DNA of 64,000 bases from Pseudomonas fluorescens (GTDB lineage: Bacteria; Pseudomonadota; Gammaproteobacteria; Pseudomonadales; Pseudomonadaceae): contig NZ_CABVIX010000001.1 of the NCBI RefSeq assembly GCF_902498185.1, positions 124,001-188,000 of the forward strand. Reading direction: 5' to 3'. Below the pieces are notes generated by a model that did not search any database, was not told the origin of the DNA, and was given only the letters and a program-made list of their open reading frames with translations. Position 1 is the stretch's first letter. Every line of letters begins with the position of its first letter. Made by a program: the position numbers and the translations under genes. Below are positions 9,848 through 18,511 of the stretch, one piece after another.

Positions 9848-10684
9848 ATGTCCAAGCCATTCCTCGCCGGTACGCTCGGGCTGGCCCTTGTGCTGGCAGG
9901 TGTGTCTGGCTGCTCCTCGAAAAAGGCCGCCATCTACGAGCACGAAAATTTCGATGACTCGGGCACCTTCTCGCGCAGCTTCTCGGTGAGCGAGGCGGGT
10001 TCATGCGAAGCGGCGCGGCGTGCCTTGCTCAGCCAGGGCTACATCATCACCAGCAGCAATGCGGGACAGGTCAACGGCAACAAGAGCTTCCAGCAGAGCA
10101 GCGAAAGCCACCTGCAGATCAGCTTCAACGTCACCTGCGCGCCCGACAGCAGTGACGATCAGCGCTCGATCATGTTTGCCAATGCCTTGCAGGACCGTTA
10201 TGCGCTGAAGAAATCCAACACCTCCGCCAGCCTGGGGGTGGGTGTACTGGGATCGCTGTCGATGCCGATCGGCTCTTCCGACGACTCGATGGTCAAGGTG
10301 GCCAGCGAGACGGTGACCTCCGCGCAGTTCTATGATCGTTACTTCGCGCTGGTCGAGGGTTTTCTGCCCAGGCAGAAGAAGACGGTGATAGCGCCTGCCG
10401 CTGATATCGGCGTCCCGGAGCCCGCTACGTCCGCGCTGGCGCCCGTCGCATCCCAGGCGCCCGTCATGACCCCCATCGAGCCTGTAGCGGCGCCAGAGGC
10501 GCCAGCTGCGGCCCTCGCCACCGAAGCGCCAGCGGCACCTGTGGTGGACGATAGTCAGGGCTCGCAGCCCGTGGCGCCTCCAGCCGAAGCCGAACCGATC
10601 CAGGTGCAGCCGGGCGTGCCTGTGACCGACCCCGCGCCCACGGATGACGCTGAGACACAGACAGCAACACCCACACCAGGATAA
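9848..10684 (+). CDS. DUF2242 family lipoprotein
   Basis: A 278-aa predicted lipoprotein. It has a short basic N-terminus, a hydrophobic core and lipobox VSGC with the acylated cysteine at residue 22; ATG 9848 is chosen because it places this signal correctly. The conserved globular part (about 25-180, including FSVSEAGSCEAARRALLSQGY) resembles the pseudomonad DUF2242 family, whose function is unknown. Residues about 185-278 are a Pro/Ala/Val-rich low-complexity tail, probably an extended linker in the periplasm. The gene stands alone after the tRNA terminator. Confidence 0.75.
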   Translation: MSKPFLAGTLGLALVLAGVSGCSSKKAAIYEHENFDDSGTFSRSFSVSEAGSCEAARRALLSQGYIITSSNAGQVNGNKSFQQSSESHLQISFNVTCAPDSSDDQRSIMFANALQDRYALKKSNTSASLGVGVLGSLSMPIGSSDDSMVKVASETVTSAQFYDRYFALVEGFLPRQKKTVIAPAADIGVPEPATSALAPVASQAPVMTPIEPVAAPEAPAAALATEAPAAPVVDDSQGSQPVAPPAEAEPIQVQPGVPVTDPAPTDDAETQTATPTPG

Positions 10685-10802
10685 TTCCCAAACCTGCTGC
10701 TACGTTTATTTCACAACGCTGTTGTCATCATCGGGTCACACCCGCGCTTTAGCGTGGTCACATGACCCAGCGACTGAAATGTACGAAAGAGGAAGCAGGC
10801 CG

Positions 10803-10889
10803 ATGGACGACTACCAGGAAGAACTTCTCGAATACCAAGCCTACGAACTGGACACCCCGGAACCGGCTGACGACGCCACCGAGCTCTGA
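10803..10889 (+). CDS. Small acidic 28-aa ORF
   Basis: ATG 10803 is preceded by a purine-rich stretch containing GAGGAAG about 10 nt upstream and encodes 28 residues rich in Asp/Glu with two Tyr-rich stretches (MDDYQEELLEYQAYELD). It has no Cys, no signal and no membrane span. It ends 6 bp before the convergent PBP2 gene. An alternative in-frame ATG at 10779 would add eight residues. The composition and ribosome site look genic, and I have the impression that similar tiny ORFs occur in pseudomonads, but there is no functional clue. Confidence 0.5.
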   Translation: MDDYQEELLEYQAYELDTPEPADDATEL

Positions 10890-10895
10890 TCCGAC

Positions 10896-12788
10896 CTAGG
10901 CATGCGGCACCGCTGACGTGTCGGTGCTGCCTGCATACCGCGTCTTCAGGTGCCCCTGCTCATCGAGCAGGTACGCATCCATCACCTCCCGCACGACAGG
11001 ACCCGCCACGCGGCCTCCCGCCTCACCATTCTCGATCATGACGGCTACCACGATGCTGGGGTGATCGGCTGGGGCAAAGCCGACGAACAGCGCGTTGTCA
11101 CGATGCCGCTCCAGGGTCTTCTCGCGGTTGTAGCGTTCGCCTTGCTTGATCGCCACCATCTGCGCGGTACCACTCTTGCCGGCGATGCGGTATTGCGCCC
11201 CGGCAGCGGCGGCGCGGGCAATACCCCTGGGAGCATGCATGACCATCTGCATGCCTTCGTTCACCTGGTCCCAGGCGCGGCTGTCATGCAGGACGATATT
11301 GGGCATGGGGTTGTCGTCTACCGGTGGCGTGTCGCCAACGGTCATCGCCAGGTGCGGCCGGTGCCATACGCCCTTGCTGGCCAGCAGGCTGGTGGCCTGA
11401 GCGAGCTGTAGTGGCGTCACCTGCATGTAGCCCTGGCCGATACCGAGGATCAGGGTTTCCCCGGGATACCAGGCCTGGCGGCGATTGGCCCGTTTCCAGG
11501 CGGGCGAAGGCATCAGTCCGGCGGATTCCTCGAACATGTCCAGCGACACCTTCTGGCCGAGGCCGAACTCGCTCAGGTAGTCGTGCAGGCGATCGATGCC
11601 CAGCTTGTGCGCCAGATCATAGAAGTACGTATCGTTGGAGCGCATGATCGCGCTGTACATATCCACCCAGCCGTCGCCGCTGCGGTTCCAGTTGCGGTAC
11701 TTGTGAGCGTAGTTGGGCAGCTCGTAGTAGCCAGGGTCGAAGACCCGGCTGCCCGGGGTGATCACGCCGCTATCCAGGCCGGCGATGGCGACTTCGGGCT
11801 TGACGGTCGAACCGGGCGCATAGAGCCCGCGCAGCACGCGGTTGAACAGCGGGCGGTCGATCGAGTCGCGCAGCTCGGCGTACTGCTTGAAGCTGATGCC
11901 CTTGACGAACAGGTTGGGGTCGAAGCTTGGGTTGCTGACCATCGCCAGTACTTCACCGCTCGCCGGGTCCAGCGCGACCACCGAGCCCCGGCGATCGCCC
12001 AGGGCTTTTTCAGCCGCCAGCTGCAGGTTGGCGTCCAGGCTCAGTACGATGTCCTGTCCTGGGGTCGGGTCCTGATGCCGGAGCACCCGCATGACGCGGC
12101 CCTGCGCATTGGTTTCGACTTCCTCGTAGCCCACGTGGCCGTGCAGCTGTGCCTCGTAGAAATGCTCTATACCGGTCTTGCCGATGGACTGGGTACCCCG
12201 GTATTCGGTGGAGTCGAGCGTCTTGGCTTCTTTCTCGTTGATGCGCCCGACATAGCCCACCGAATGGGCAAAGTGAGCGCCCATGGGGTATTCGCGGATG
12301 AACTGCGCTTCGACATCCAGTCCCGGCAGGCGGAACTGGTTGACCGCGATCAAGGCGATCTGCTCTTCGGTCAGGCCGAACATCAGGGTCACGGGCTCGA
12401 ACGGCTTGCGGCCACGGCGCAGGTCCTTGTCGAAGCCTGCGCGTTCTTCGTCACCGAGGCCCAGCACCTGCACCAGGATGTCCAGCACCTGGGCCGTGCC
12501 ACCGGTGCGTTCGCGGGTCAGGGTCAGGTTGAAGCTCGGTTTGTTGTCGGCCAGGACCACGCCGTTGCGGTCATAGATCAGGCCGCGGCCGGGGGCGATG
12601 GGCAGCACGTGCACGCGGTTGTTTTCGGAAACCGCCGAGTGATAGTCATGCTGCACCACCTGGAGCACGTAGAGCCGGCCCACCAGGATCGCCACGACCA
12701 CCAGCACGAAGAGGGCGCAGGCGACCAGCCGGCGATTCACCATGTGTGTTTCCTTGGCGTGGTCTTTCAGGGGGATCGGTTGCGGCAT
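10896..12788 (-). CDS. mrdA: Penicillin-binding protein 2 paralogue (peptidoglycan transpeptidase)
   Basis: A 630-aa class B PBP. The N-terminal MPQPIPLKDHAKE cytosolic tail is followed by one membrane anchor (about 19-40), then the PBP dimerisation domain starting around RGLIYDRNG. The transpeptidase domain has all three motifs: the active-site serine in GSTVK (S327), SND, and KSGTAQ. The full sequence resembles MrdA/PBP2, the elongasome transpeptidase. However, the gene stands alone, not beside rodA, mltB or rlpA, so it is more likely the second PBP2 copy that P. putida-type genomes carry. Such a copy could serve a growth-phase or stress role. Confidence 0.9.
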   Translation of the reverse strand: MPQPIPLKDHAKETHMVNRRLVACALFVLVVVAILVGRLYVLQVVQHDYHSAVSENNRVHVLPIAPGRGLIYDRNGVVLADNKPSFNLTLTRERTGGTAQVLDILVQVLGLGDEERAGFDKDLRRGRKPFEPVTLMFGLTEEQIALIAVNQFRLPGLDVEAQFIREYPMGAHFAHSVGYVGRINEKEAKTLDSTEYRGTQSIGKTGIEHFYEAQLHGHVGYEEVETNAQGRVMRVLRHQDPTPGQDIVLSLDANLQLAAEKALGDRRGSVVALDPASGEVLAMVSNPSFDPNLFVKGISFKQYAELRDSIDRPLFNRVLRGLYAPGSTVKPEVAIAGLDSGVITPGSRVFDPGYYELPNYAHKYRNWNRSGDGWVDMYSAIMRSNDTYFYDLAHKLGIDRLHDYLSEFGLGQKVSLDMFEESAGLMPSPAWKRANRRQAWYPGETLILGIGQGYMQVTPLQLAQATSLLASKGVWHRPHLAMTVGDTPPVDDNPMPNIVLHDSRAWDQVNEGMQMVMHAPRGIARAAAAGAQYRIAGKSGTAQMVAIKQGERYNREKTLERHRDNALFVGFAPADHPSIVVAVMIENGEAGGRVAGPVVREVMDAYLLDEQGHLKTRYAGSTDTSAVPHA

Positions 12789-12997
12789 GGGCTGACTCTT
12801 GCGGAAAACGGCTTCGCCAGGCCGCCATCGGGGGCAGGACGAAGAAGAGGGGGGCGTGCGGGCGATCCGCGATCCTACGCAAGCGATCCCTGCGCCTCAA
12901 GGCTGCAGCTGTTGGCAGTACGCCAGGCAGGCCCCGAGCGCCTTGATGGCAGCGCTATTGAGGCCAGTATGAAGATTTGTTCATGTCGGTCCGTGGG

Positions 12998-14038
12998 TCA
13001 GCTTGCCAGGCGTTGCTGACGACGAAACTCACCGGGCGTCATCTGCGTCCAGCGCTTGAAGGCGCGCTGGAAGGCCTCGGCCGAGGCGAAACCAAGCAGA
13101 TAGGCGATTTCCCCGAAGGCCAGCCCGGTGTCCCGTATATAGGTCTCGGCGAGGTCGCGGCGGGTGTCATTGAGCAGGCTGCGAAACCCAGTGCCTTCCT
13201 CGGCCAGCTTGCGCCGCAGCGTCCAGGCAGGTAATTGCAGATGACGGGCGACTTCGTCCAGATCAGGCTCGCGTCCGCCGTTGAGCAGGGGGCCGAGCAG
13301 GTGAGTGATTCGTTCGCCCAGGCTGCGGATGCGGGTGCGCTGGACCAGCTCCGTCTCGCACAGTTGCAGCAGGTGCTGCCAGGTGCTCGGGCAATGCTGC
13401 GGGTTGCGCAGGGCGAGACTGGCACGGCTCAGGCGCAGTTGGTTGGAGGAAGCGGCAAAGTGCACCGGTGTGTGGCACAGCGCCTGGTACTGCGGTGCAT
13501 AGGCCGGAGGGTCGAACTCGATCTCAATGCGCTCGGCCTGCAGCGGCTGGCCCGCGAGGCTCGACAGCTGCGCCAGCCATCCGGCCAGCAGAGAGTCGAC
13601 CACAAAGCGGTTGTAGGTGTTGTACGGACTGATGGAGTAGAAGCGCAGCCAGGCACCTTGGCGGTCTTCGATAAAGCTCGACTGGCCCCTGTAGTTGGCG
13701 GCGTACAGCGGCTCGAAGCGCAGCAGCGTGCGCGCGGCATCGCCAACCGTCGGCGCCTGCGCTGCGGTTACGCCGGCAAGCCCTGCCTGGGCCAGACGGC
13801 TGAAGTGGCCCATGTGCAGACCCAGCGCGGGCTCACCGGTCAGTTCGATGGCGGCATGGCCCAGGTGCATGTAGCGCGGGATCGACAGCCGTGCCCCCGG
13901 CTCTGCCAGGCGCGCGGCGTCCAGCCCATAGCGCAGCAGCAGCGGCTCGGGATCATGCCCGTGGCGGCGCAAGGCCTCACCCAAAGGCTGGACGAATCCT
14001 ACCGACAGCTCGCCCAGACGCACCCGTGGCCTTGGCAT
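12998..14038 (-). CDS. AraC family transcriptional regulator
   Basis: A 346-aa regulator. Residues about 20-205 resemble the arabinose-binding-like N-terminal domain common in pseudomonad AraC regulators. The last ~100 residues form the double helix-turn-helix: LDEVARHLQLPAWTLRRKL for the first, and FGEIAYLLGFASAEAFQRAFKRW for the second. ATG 14038 gives a normal N-terminus. It starts 4 bp after the stop of the nitrilase-fold gene, so the two are cotranscribed. Effector and targets are unknown; its operon partner is the obvious candidate to be connected. Confidence 0.88.
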   Translation of the reverse strand: MPRPRVRLGELSVGFVQPLGEALRRHGHDPEPLLLRYGLDAARLAEPGARLSIPRYMHLGHAAIELTGEPALGLHMGHFSRLAQAGLAGVTAAQAPTVGDAARTLLRFEPLYAANYRGQSSFIEDRQGAWLRFYSISPYNTYNRFVVDSLLAGWLAQLSSLAGQPLQAERIEIEFDPPAYAPQYQALCHTPVHFAASSNQLRLSRASLALRNPQHCPSTWQHLLQLCETELVQRTRIRSLGERITHLLGPLLNGGREPDLDEVARHLQLPAWTLRRKLAEEGTGFRSLLNDTRRDLAETYIRDTGLAFGEIAYLLGFASAEAFQRAFKRWTQMTPGEFRRQQRLAS

Positions 14039-14042
14039 GGCG

Positions 14043-15164
14043 TTACAACCAAAGGTTGAGCAGGCGCGCGCCTTGACTGGCGCTGCCGGCAAGATGCTGG
14101 CCGGCACGATTGGCGAAACCTTGCCCGTCGCCGCCCAGCTCCCAGAACTGCCCACGCAGGAACACGCTCATGCTGGTGGCGTACTGGCCGCTCGCGTCAA
14201 GGGTCAGCCTTTGCCAGGCGGTGCGCTCGCTCGCCTGTCCCTGACGTAGCGTTAGCCTGGCGGCCAGCGGTTGGTGCCGGTTGCCGCGCCAAGGCGTATC
14301 CCAGCTGTCTTTGCCACTGAGGAAGACCGGGTTGGCAATGAGTTGCGCCGACTGCGCGGCCAGCGCGCGATAGTTTTCCGGGTACCAGCTGTCGCTGCCG
14401 ACCAGCACGCCCAGGCGCCCGGCCGGAGTCTGCACGATCTGCAAGGGTTGCCCATGCCCGCCCTGTATGTAGCGGCGAACTTCGCTGTCCGGGTACTGCT
14501 GTCGCTGGGGTTGGCCGAGCGGGGCGCCGTCGCGGCCAAACACCAGGCTGCTGTTGAACAGCGGGCCTGCGCCGGTGCGCAGCACGCCCGCTTCGACGTA
14601 GGGGGCGGGCAACACGATGGATCCGGCCACCAGGGTCACGCCGAATTCCTTCGCCAGCCCACCGAACAGCCGTTGGTAGTCGGCGGCCATCTGCCCGGCC
14701 TTCATGCGCAGGTGAGCATCGGCGCGCCGGTCATCACCCGTGGCCGCGAGCATGGCCAGGCCATAGTGCAGCGGATTGCTCAACTCTAGCCATTGCCAGG
14801 CCTCACGCCGGTGAGGGACCTGATACAGCTCGTTCTTTTCGCCGCGGGCCCACAGCCAGGTGCCGATGTGTTCGGGGAGGATGACCACGGTGCGGGCATT
14901 GACCAGGCCCTGGTCGCGGGCCTGCTCGAGGTAGGCCGAGAGCTTGCGGTGCAGGCGCTCGAGGTTCTGGTAGTCACTGGGAAACAGCTGCGGCTCGATG
15001 CCCAGCAGGTTGCCCCGTTCGCCGGGCTCGCCGTCATTGAGTGCCAGTTCGATCCGCAGATCGGAAAGGTAATGGCCCTCGGGGCGCTCTTGGGTCCAGA
15101 AGCCATAGCCACAGAGAATGGCGATGGCCACCAGCGCGAAGGCGCCTGAAAGAAGTTTACGCAT
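14043..15164 (-). CDS. Membrane-anchored nitrilase-fold protein lacking the catalytic cysteine
   Basis: A 373-aa protein with an N-terminal span (about residues 4-23) and a carbon-nitrogen hydrolase-like domain, probably in the periplasm. The family's catalytic Glu can be placed at E98 (ILPEHIG). The third motif, normally G-x-x-I-C-x-D-x-x-F-P-E, reads GVLVGSDSWYPEN: a glycine (G256) stands where the nucleophilic cysteine belongs. The usual Lys after the second strand is also not obvious (QPQRQQYPD). I infer a non-hydrolytic, binding or altered-chemistry role. It is the first gene of an operon with an AraC regulator. The fold call rests on motifs only and needs structure prediction. Confidence 0.65.
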   Translation of the reverse strand: MRKLLSGAFALVAIAILCGYGFWTQERPEGHYLSDLRIELALNDGEPGERGNLLGIEPQLFPSDYQNLERLHRKLSAYLEQARDQGLVNARTVVILPEHIGTWLWARGEKNELYQVPHRREAWQWLELSNPLHYGLAMLAATGDDRRADAHLRMKAGQMAADYQRLFGGLAKEFGVTLVAGSIVLPAPYVEAGVLRTGAGPLFNSSLVFGRDGAPLGQPQRQQYPDSEVRRYIQGGHGQPLQIVQTPAGRLGVLVGSDSWYPENYRALAAQSAQLIANPVFLSGKDSWDTPWRGNRHQPLAARLTLRQGQASERTAWQRLTLDASGQYATSMSVFLRGQFWELGGDGQGFANRAGQHLAGSASQGARLLNLWL

Positions 15165-15225
15165 GACAGGATCTTACCGCCCACAGCTGAATCCCGCCGC
15201 TTTTATCACCAAAAACGGAAAGGGG

Positions 15226-16218
15226 TCAATGTTGCCTGCCCCTCGATACCCAGGCCTGCGGATTGACCAGATTGCGCGGCCGCTTGCCTGCCAGCGCCTC
15301 GATCAGGTTGTCGACCGCGCACCGGGCCATGGCTTCGCGGGTTTCCACGGTGGCCGAGCCAATATGTGGCGTAGCCACCACGTTATCCAGCCGCAGCAGC
15401 GCCGAATCGGGCGACAGCGGCTCCTTTTCGAAGACATCCAGACCTGCGGCATGCAACTGGCCGTTTTGCAGGGCGGCGGTCAGCGCCGCCTCATCGACCA
15501 CCTTCCCCCGGGCGATATTGATGAAGATGGCGCCTGGCTTCATCAGCGCGAACTCGCGTGCGCCGATCATGCGCTCGGTCGCGGCCGTCAGCGGCAGCGT
15601 CATGCAGACGAAGTCCGACTGTTCCAGCAACTCCTCAAGACTGACGTGACGGGCGTTGAAGCGGGCATCGACTTCGGGCTTGGGACTGCGGCTGTGGTAG
15701 ACCACCGGCATGCCGAAGCCGAAATGCCCGCGTTGCGCCAGCGCCTCGCCTATCCTGCCCATGCCGATGATACCGAGCGTCTTGCCATGCACATCGGTGC
15801 CAAACTGCGCGGGGCCGATGTTGCGCGTCCACTGGCCTGCGCGCACCACATTGGCCAGTTCGACCACCCGCCGGGCCGTGGCGAGGATCAGCGCGAAGCC
15901 GGTGTCGGCGGTGGTCTCGGTCAGTACATCGGGGGTGTTGCTGAGCAGGATCGAGCGGCTGTTCAGGTAGTCGAGGTCGTAGTTGTCGATGCCTACCGAC
16001 ACGCTGGCCACCGCTTCCAGCCGAGGTGCCAGGTCCAGCAGCCCGGCATCCAGCTTGAGGCTGGCGCCGAGCAGTCCGTGGGCCTGGGGCAGGGCGTCGC
16101 GCAGGCACGCCAGGCCGTCGCCGCCCAGCTGCGCGATCTCGGTGATGTCGGCGTGCTCGCTCAGGCGTTCTCGCAGCGCTGGGGAGAGGCTCTTGTACAG
16201 GACAACGTGCTTTTTCAT
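15226..16218 (-). CDS. kguD: 2-keto-6-phosphogluconate reductase KguD
   Basis: A D-isomer-specific 2-hydroxyacid dehydrogenase of 330 aa that reduces 2-keto-6-phosphogluconate to 6-phosphogluconate, feeding the Entner-Doudoroff pathway. It has the NAD(P)-binding motif GMGRIGEAL (from residue 152), the catalytic Arg in NIARGKVVDE and the His in ATPHIGSAT. It resembles glyoxylate/2-ketogluconate reductases. Position as last gene of the ptxS-kguE-K-T-D operon, 13 bp after the transporter, sets the specific assignment. Confidence 0.9.
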   Translation of the reverse strand: MKKHVVLYKSLSPALRERLSEHADITEIAQLGGDGLACLRDALPQAHGLLGASLKLDAGLLDLAPRLEAVASVSVGIDNYDLDYLNSRSILLSNTPDVLTETTADTGFALILATARRVVELANVVRAGQWTRNIGPAQFGTDVHGKTLGIIGMGRIGEALAQRGHFGFGMPVVYHSRSPKPEVDARFNARHVSLEELLEQSDFVCMTLPLTAATERMIGAREFALMKPGAIFINIARGKVVDEAALTAALQNGQLHAAGLDVFEKEPLSPDSALLRLDNVVATPHIGSATVETREAMARCAVDNLIEALAGKRPRNLVNPQAWVSRGRQH

Positions 16219-16231
16219 AAGGGATCTCGCT

Positions 16232-17524
16232 TCAAGTGTGGGCCGGCTGCGGGCGGGCCAGCGGTGCTTTGCGCCGGTCGGTGTCGCCTGGCGTCAGGCA
16301 CAGGGTGAGCAAGGCGGACACCAGCAGGGACCCGCTCATCAGCAGGAAGGACGCATCCGGTGTGCCTGTGGCGCTGTTCAGGTAGCCGACCAGATAAGAG
16401 CCGATGAACGAACCCAGCGCGCCCATGCTGTTGATCATCGCCATGGCGCCACCCGCGACGTTGGCCGGCAGGATCTCCGGGATGATCGCGAAGAAGGGGC
16501 CGTACGGGGCGTACATGCAGCCCCCGGCCAGCACCAGCAGGGCGTAGGACAACCAGAAGTGTTCGCCGCCCAATGCATAGGAGCCATAGAAGGCCAGGGA
16601 ACCCAGGAGCAGCGCGGGCCAGACGAAGCGCTTGCGCCGCTGTATGCGGTCAGAGCCCCAGGACACCGCGAGCATCGCCAGCACGGCCGCAAGGTAGGGC
16701 AACGCCGACAGCCAGCCGGCTTCGACCATGTTCATCTGCAGGCCTTGCTTGAGGATCGAGGGCAGCCACAGCACGAACCCATAGACGCCGATGCTCCAGC
16801 AGAAGAACTGCGCCGAAAGGATCAGCACCTTGCCCGACCGGAAGGCGTCGGCGTAGTTCTTCACCGGCTTGATGCCGACCTGCTCGGCGTCCAGGGCCTC
16901 TTGCAAGTCCCGTTTTTCCTGTGTGCTGAGCCACTTGGCATCGCAGGGACGATCATCGGCGAGGCGCCACCAGATAAATGCCCAGAGCACGGCGGGCAGC
17001 CCTTCGACGATGAACATCCAGCGCCAGCTGTAGTGCTCGACCAGATAGCCCGACACCACCGACATCCACAGCATGGTCACCGGGTTGCCAAGGATCAGGA
17101 AGGTGTTGGCGCGTGAGCGTTCGGCACGGGTGAACCAGTGGCAGAGGTACACCAGCATGGCGGGCATCACTGCCGCCTCGACCACCCCGAGCATGAAGCG
17201 GATAGCGATCAGCCAGTACGCATTGGAGACGACTCCGGTCAGCGTGGCCAGGCTGCCCCAGAGGATCAGGCTGACGAAGATCAGCTTCTTTACGCTCTGG
17301 CGTTGGGCGTAGATCGCCCCAGGCACCTGGAAAAAGAAGTAGCCGAGGAAGAACAGCGCACCCAGCAGCGACGACAGGCCCGGAGTGATGGCAAGGTCGG
17401 CCGCCATGCCGGAGGCTGCGGCGAAGCCATAATTGGCCCGGTCCAGATACGCCAGGCTATAGGTGATGAAGACGATCGGCATGATGTACCACCAGCGGCG
17501 GGTGGCGAGTTTGACTGTTTGCAT
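16232..17524 (-). CDS. kguT: 2-ketogluconate MFS transporter KguT
   Basis: A 430-aa major facilitator of the anion:cation symporter type with about 12 membrane spans. It has the early YLDRANYGFAAA segment and a central loop with DAEQVGIKPV. It takes up 2-ketogluconate formed in the periplasm from gluconate. It lies 57 bp after the kinase and 13 bp before kguD in the kgu operon. The family contains many sugar-acid carriers, so specificity rests on the operon. Confidence 0.9.
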   Translation of the reverse strand: MQTVKLATRRWWYIMPIVFITYSLAYLDRANYGFAAASGMAADLAITPGLSSLLGALFFLGYFFFQVPGAIYAQRQSVKKLIFVSLILWGSLATLTGVVSNAYWLIAIRFMLGVVEAAVMPAMLVYLCHWFTRAERSRANTFLILGNPVTMLWMSVVSGYLVEHYSWRWMFIVEGLPAVLWAFIWWRLADDRPCDAKWLSTQEKRDLQEALDAEQVGIKPVKNYADAFRSGKVLILSAQFFCWSIGVYGFVLWLPSILKQGLQMNMVEAGWLSALPYLAAVLAMLAVSWGSDRIQRRKRFVWPALLLGSLAFYGSYALGGEHFWLSYALLVLAGGCMYAPYGPFFAIIPEILPANVAGGAMAMINSMGALGSFIGSYLVGYLNSATGTPDASFLLMSGSLLVSALLTLCLTPGDTDRRKAPLARPQPAHT

Positions 17525-17581
17525 GGTCTTGCTCCTGGCATCTTGTTGTTGTCGCGACAGGTAACATCAGCAATGGGGTGT

Positions 17582-18511
17582 TCAGGCGGTCACGGCCAAT
17601 TCGCTGCGTCGTGGCAGGCCCTCCATGTCGCCCCGGCTCTGCACCGCGCGGCTGCCGATCCAGTTGCCGCGTTTCACGGCCTCAGGCAGGGACTGCTGTT
17701 CGAGCAGTGCGCTGATCAGGCCCACGGCGAAGCCGTCGCCGGCGCCGACGGTGTCGATTACCTTGGCCACCGGTTGCGCGGCGACGAAGGATTGGTCATC
17801 GGCGGTGCGGTAGTAGGCACCCGCGGCGCCAAGCTTGATCGCGACCGCCTTGGCGCCGCGGTCGAGGTAGAAGGCAGCGATGTCTTGCGGCGCCTCGAAG
17901 CCGGTCAGCAGGCTGCCCTCGGCCAGTCCCGGCAGCACCCAGTCGGCGCGGCTGGCCAGGTGATTGAGGGTCTCGATCATCTGCCGCTCGCTGGCCCATA
18001 GCCGCGGGCGCAGGTTGGGGTCGAACGAGCTGCTGCCCCCGGCCTGGCGCTGGCGCACCAGCAGGTGGTCGGCGAGCTCGCAGGTGGCGGCCGACAGCGC
18101 TGGAGGGATGCCGGTGACGTGCAGGTGGCGCGGCACTGGCTGGCGCTCTGGCAGGTCGGCGATGCTCAGGTGGCTGGCCGCCGAGCCCCGGCGGTAATAC
18201 TCGACCTCCGGATCGCTGCCGTCATCGGTACGGCCCTTGAACTGGAAGCCGGTCGGGCGCAATGGGTCGACCGCCACATGCCGGCAGTCCAGGCCTTCGC
18301 CACGCAGGCTCTGCAGCACGAAGCGGCCCAGCGAGTCATTGCCGACCCGGCTCAGCCAGGTCACGTCGAACCCCAGGCGGGCAAGGCCGATGGCGACATT
18401 GCTGTCGGCTCCGGCAATGCGCCGGTGAAAGTGGGTCACCTGGTCGAGATCGCCGCATTGCTCGGCGACCAGCATGGCCATGGTTTCGCCAAAGCAGAGG
18501 ATGTCAGCCAT
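17582..18511 (-). CDS. kguK: 2-ketogluconate kinase KguK
   Basis: A 309-aa PfkB-family sugar kinase that phosphorylates 2-ketogluconate to 2-keto-6-phosphogluconate. The N-terminus ILCFGETMAML and the C-terminal signature TVGAGDGFAVG with catalytic base D259 are typical. Its start overlaps the end of kguE by 8 nt, showing coupling. Substrate is assigned from the operon; KDG kinases look very similar. Confidence 0.9.
   Translation of the reverse strand: MADILCFGETMAMLVAEQCGDLDQVTHFHRRIAGADSNVAIGLARLGFDVTWLSRVGNDSLGRFVLQSLRGEGLDCRHVAVDPLRPTGFQFKGRTDDGSDPEVEYYRRGSAASHLSIADLPERQPVPRHLHVTGIPPALSAATCELADHLLVRQRQAGGSSSFDPNLRPRLWASERQMIETLNHLASRADWVLPGLAEGSLLTGFEAPQDIAAFYLDRGAKAVAIKLGAAGAYYRTADDQSFVAAQPVAKVIDTVGAGDGFAVGLISALLEQQSLPEAVKRGNWIGSRAVQSRGDMEGLPRRSELAVTA

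Noticed and set aside
11583..13019. A 478-codon plus-strand frame opposite PBP2
   Set aside because: It is antisense to a complete transpeptidase with all catalytic motifs.
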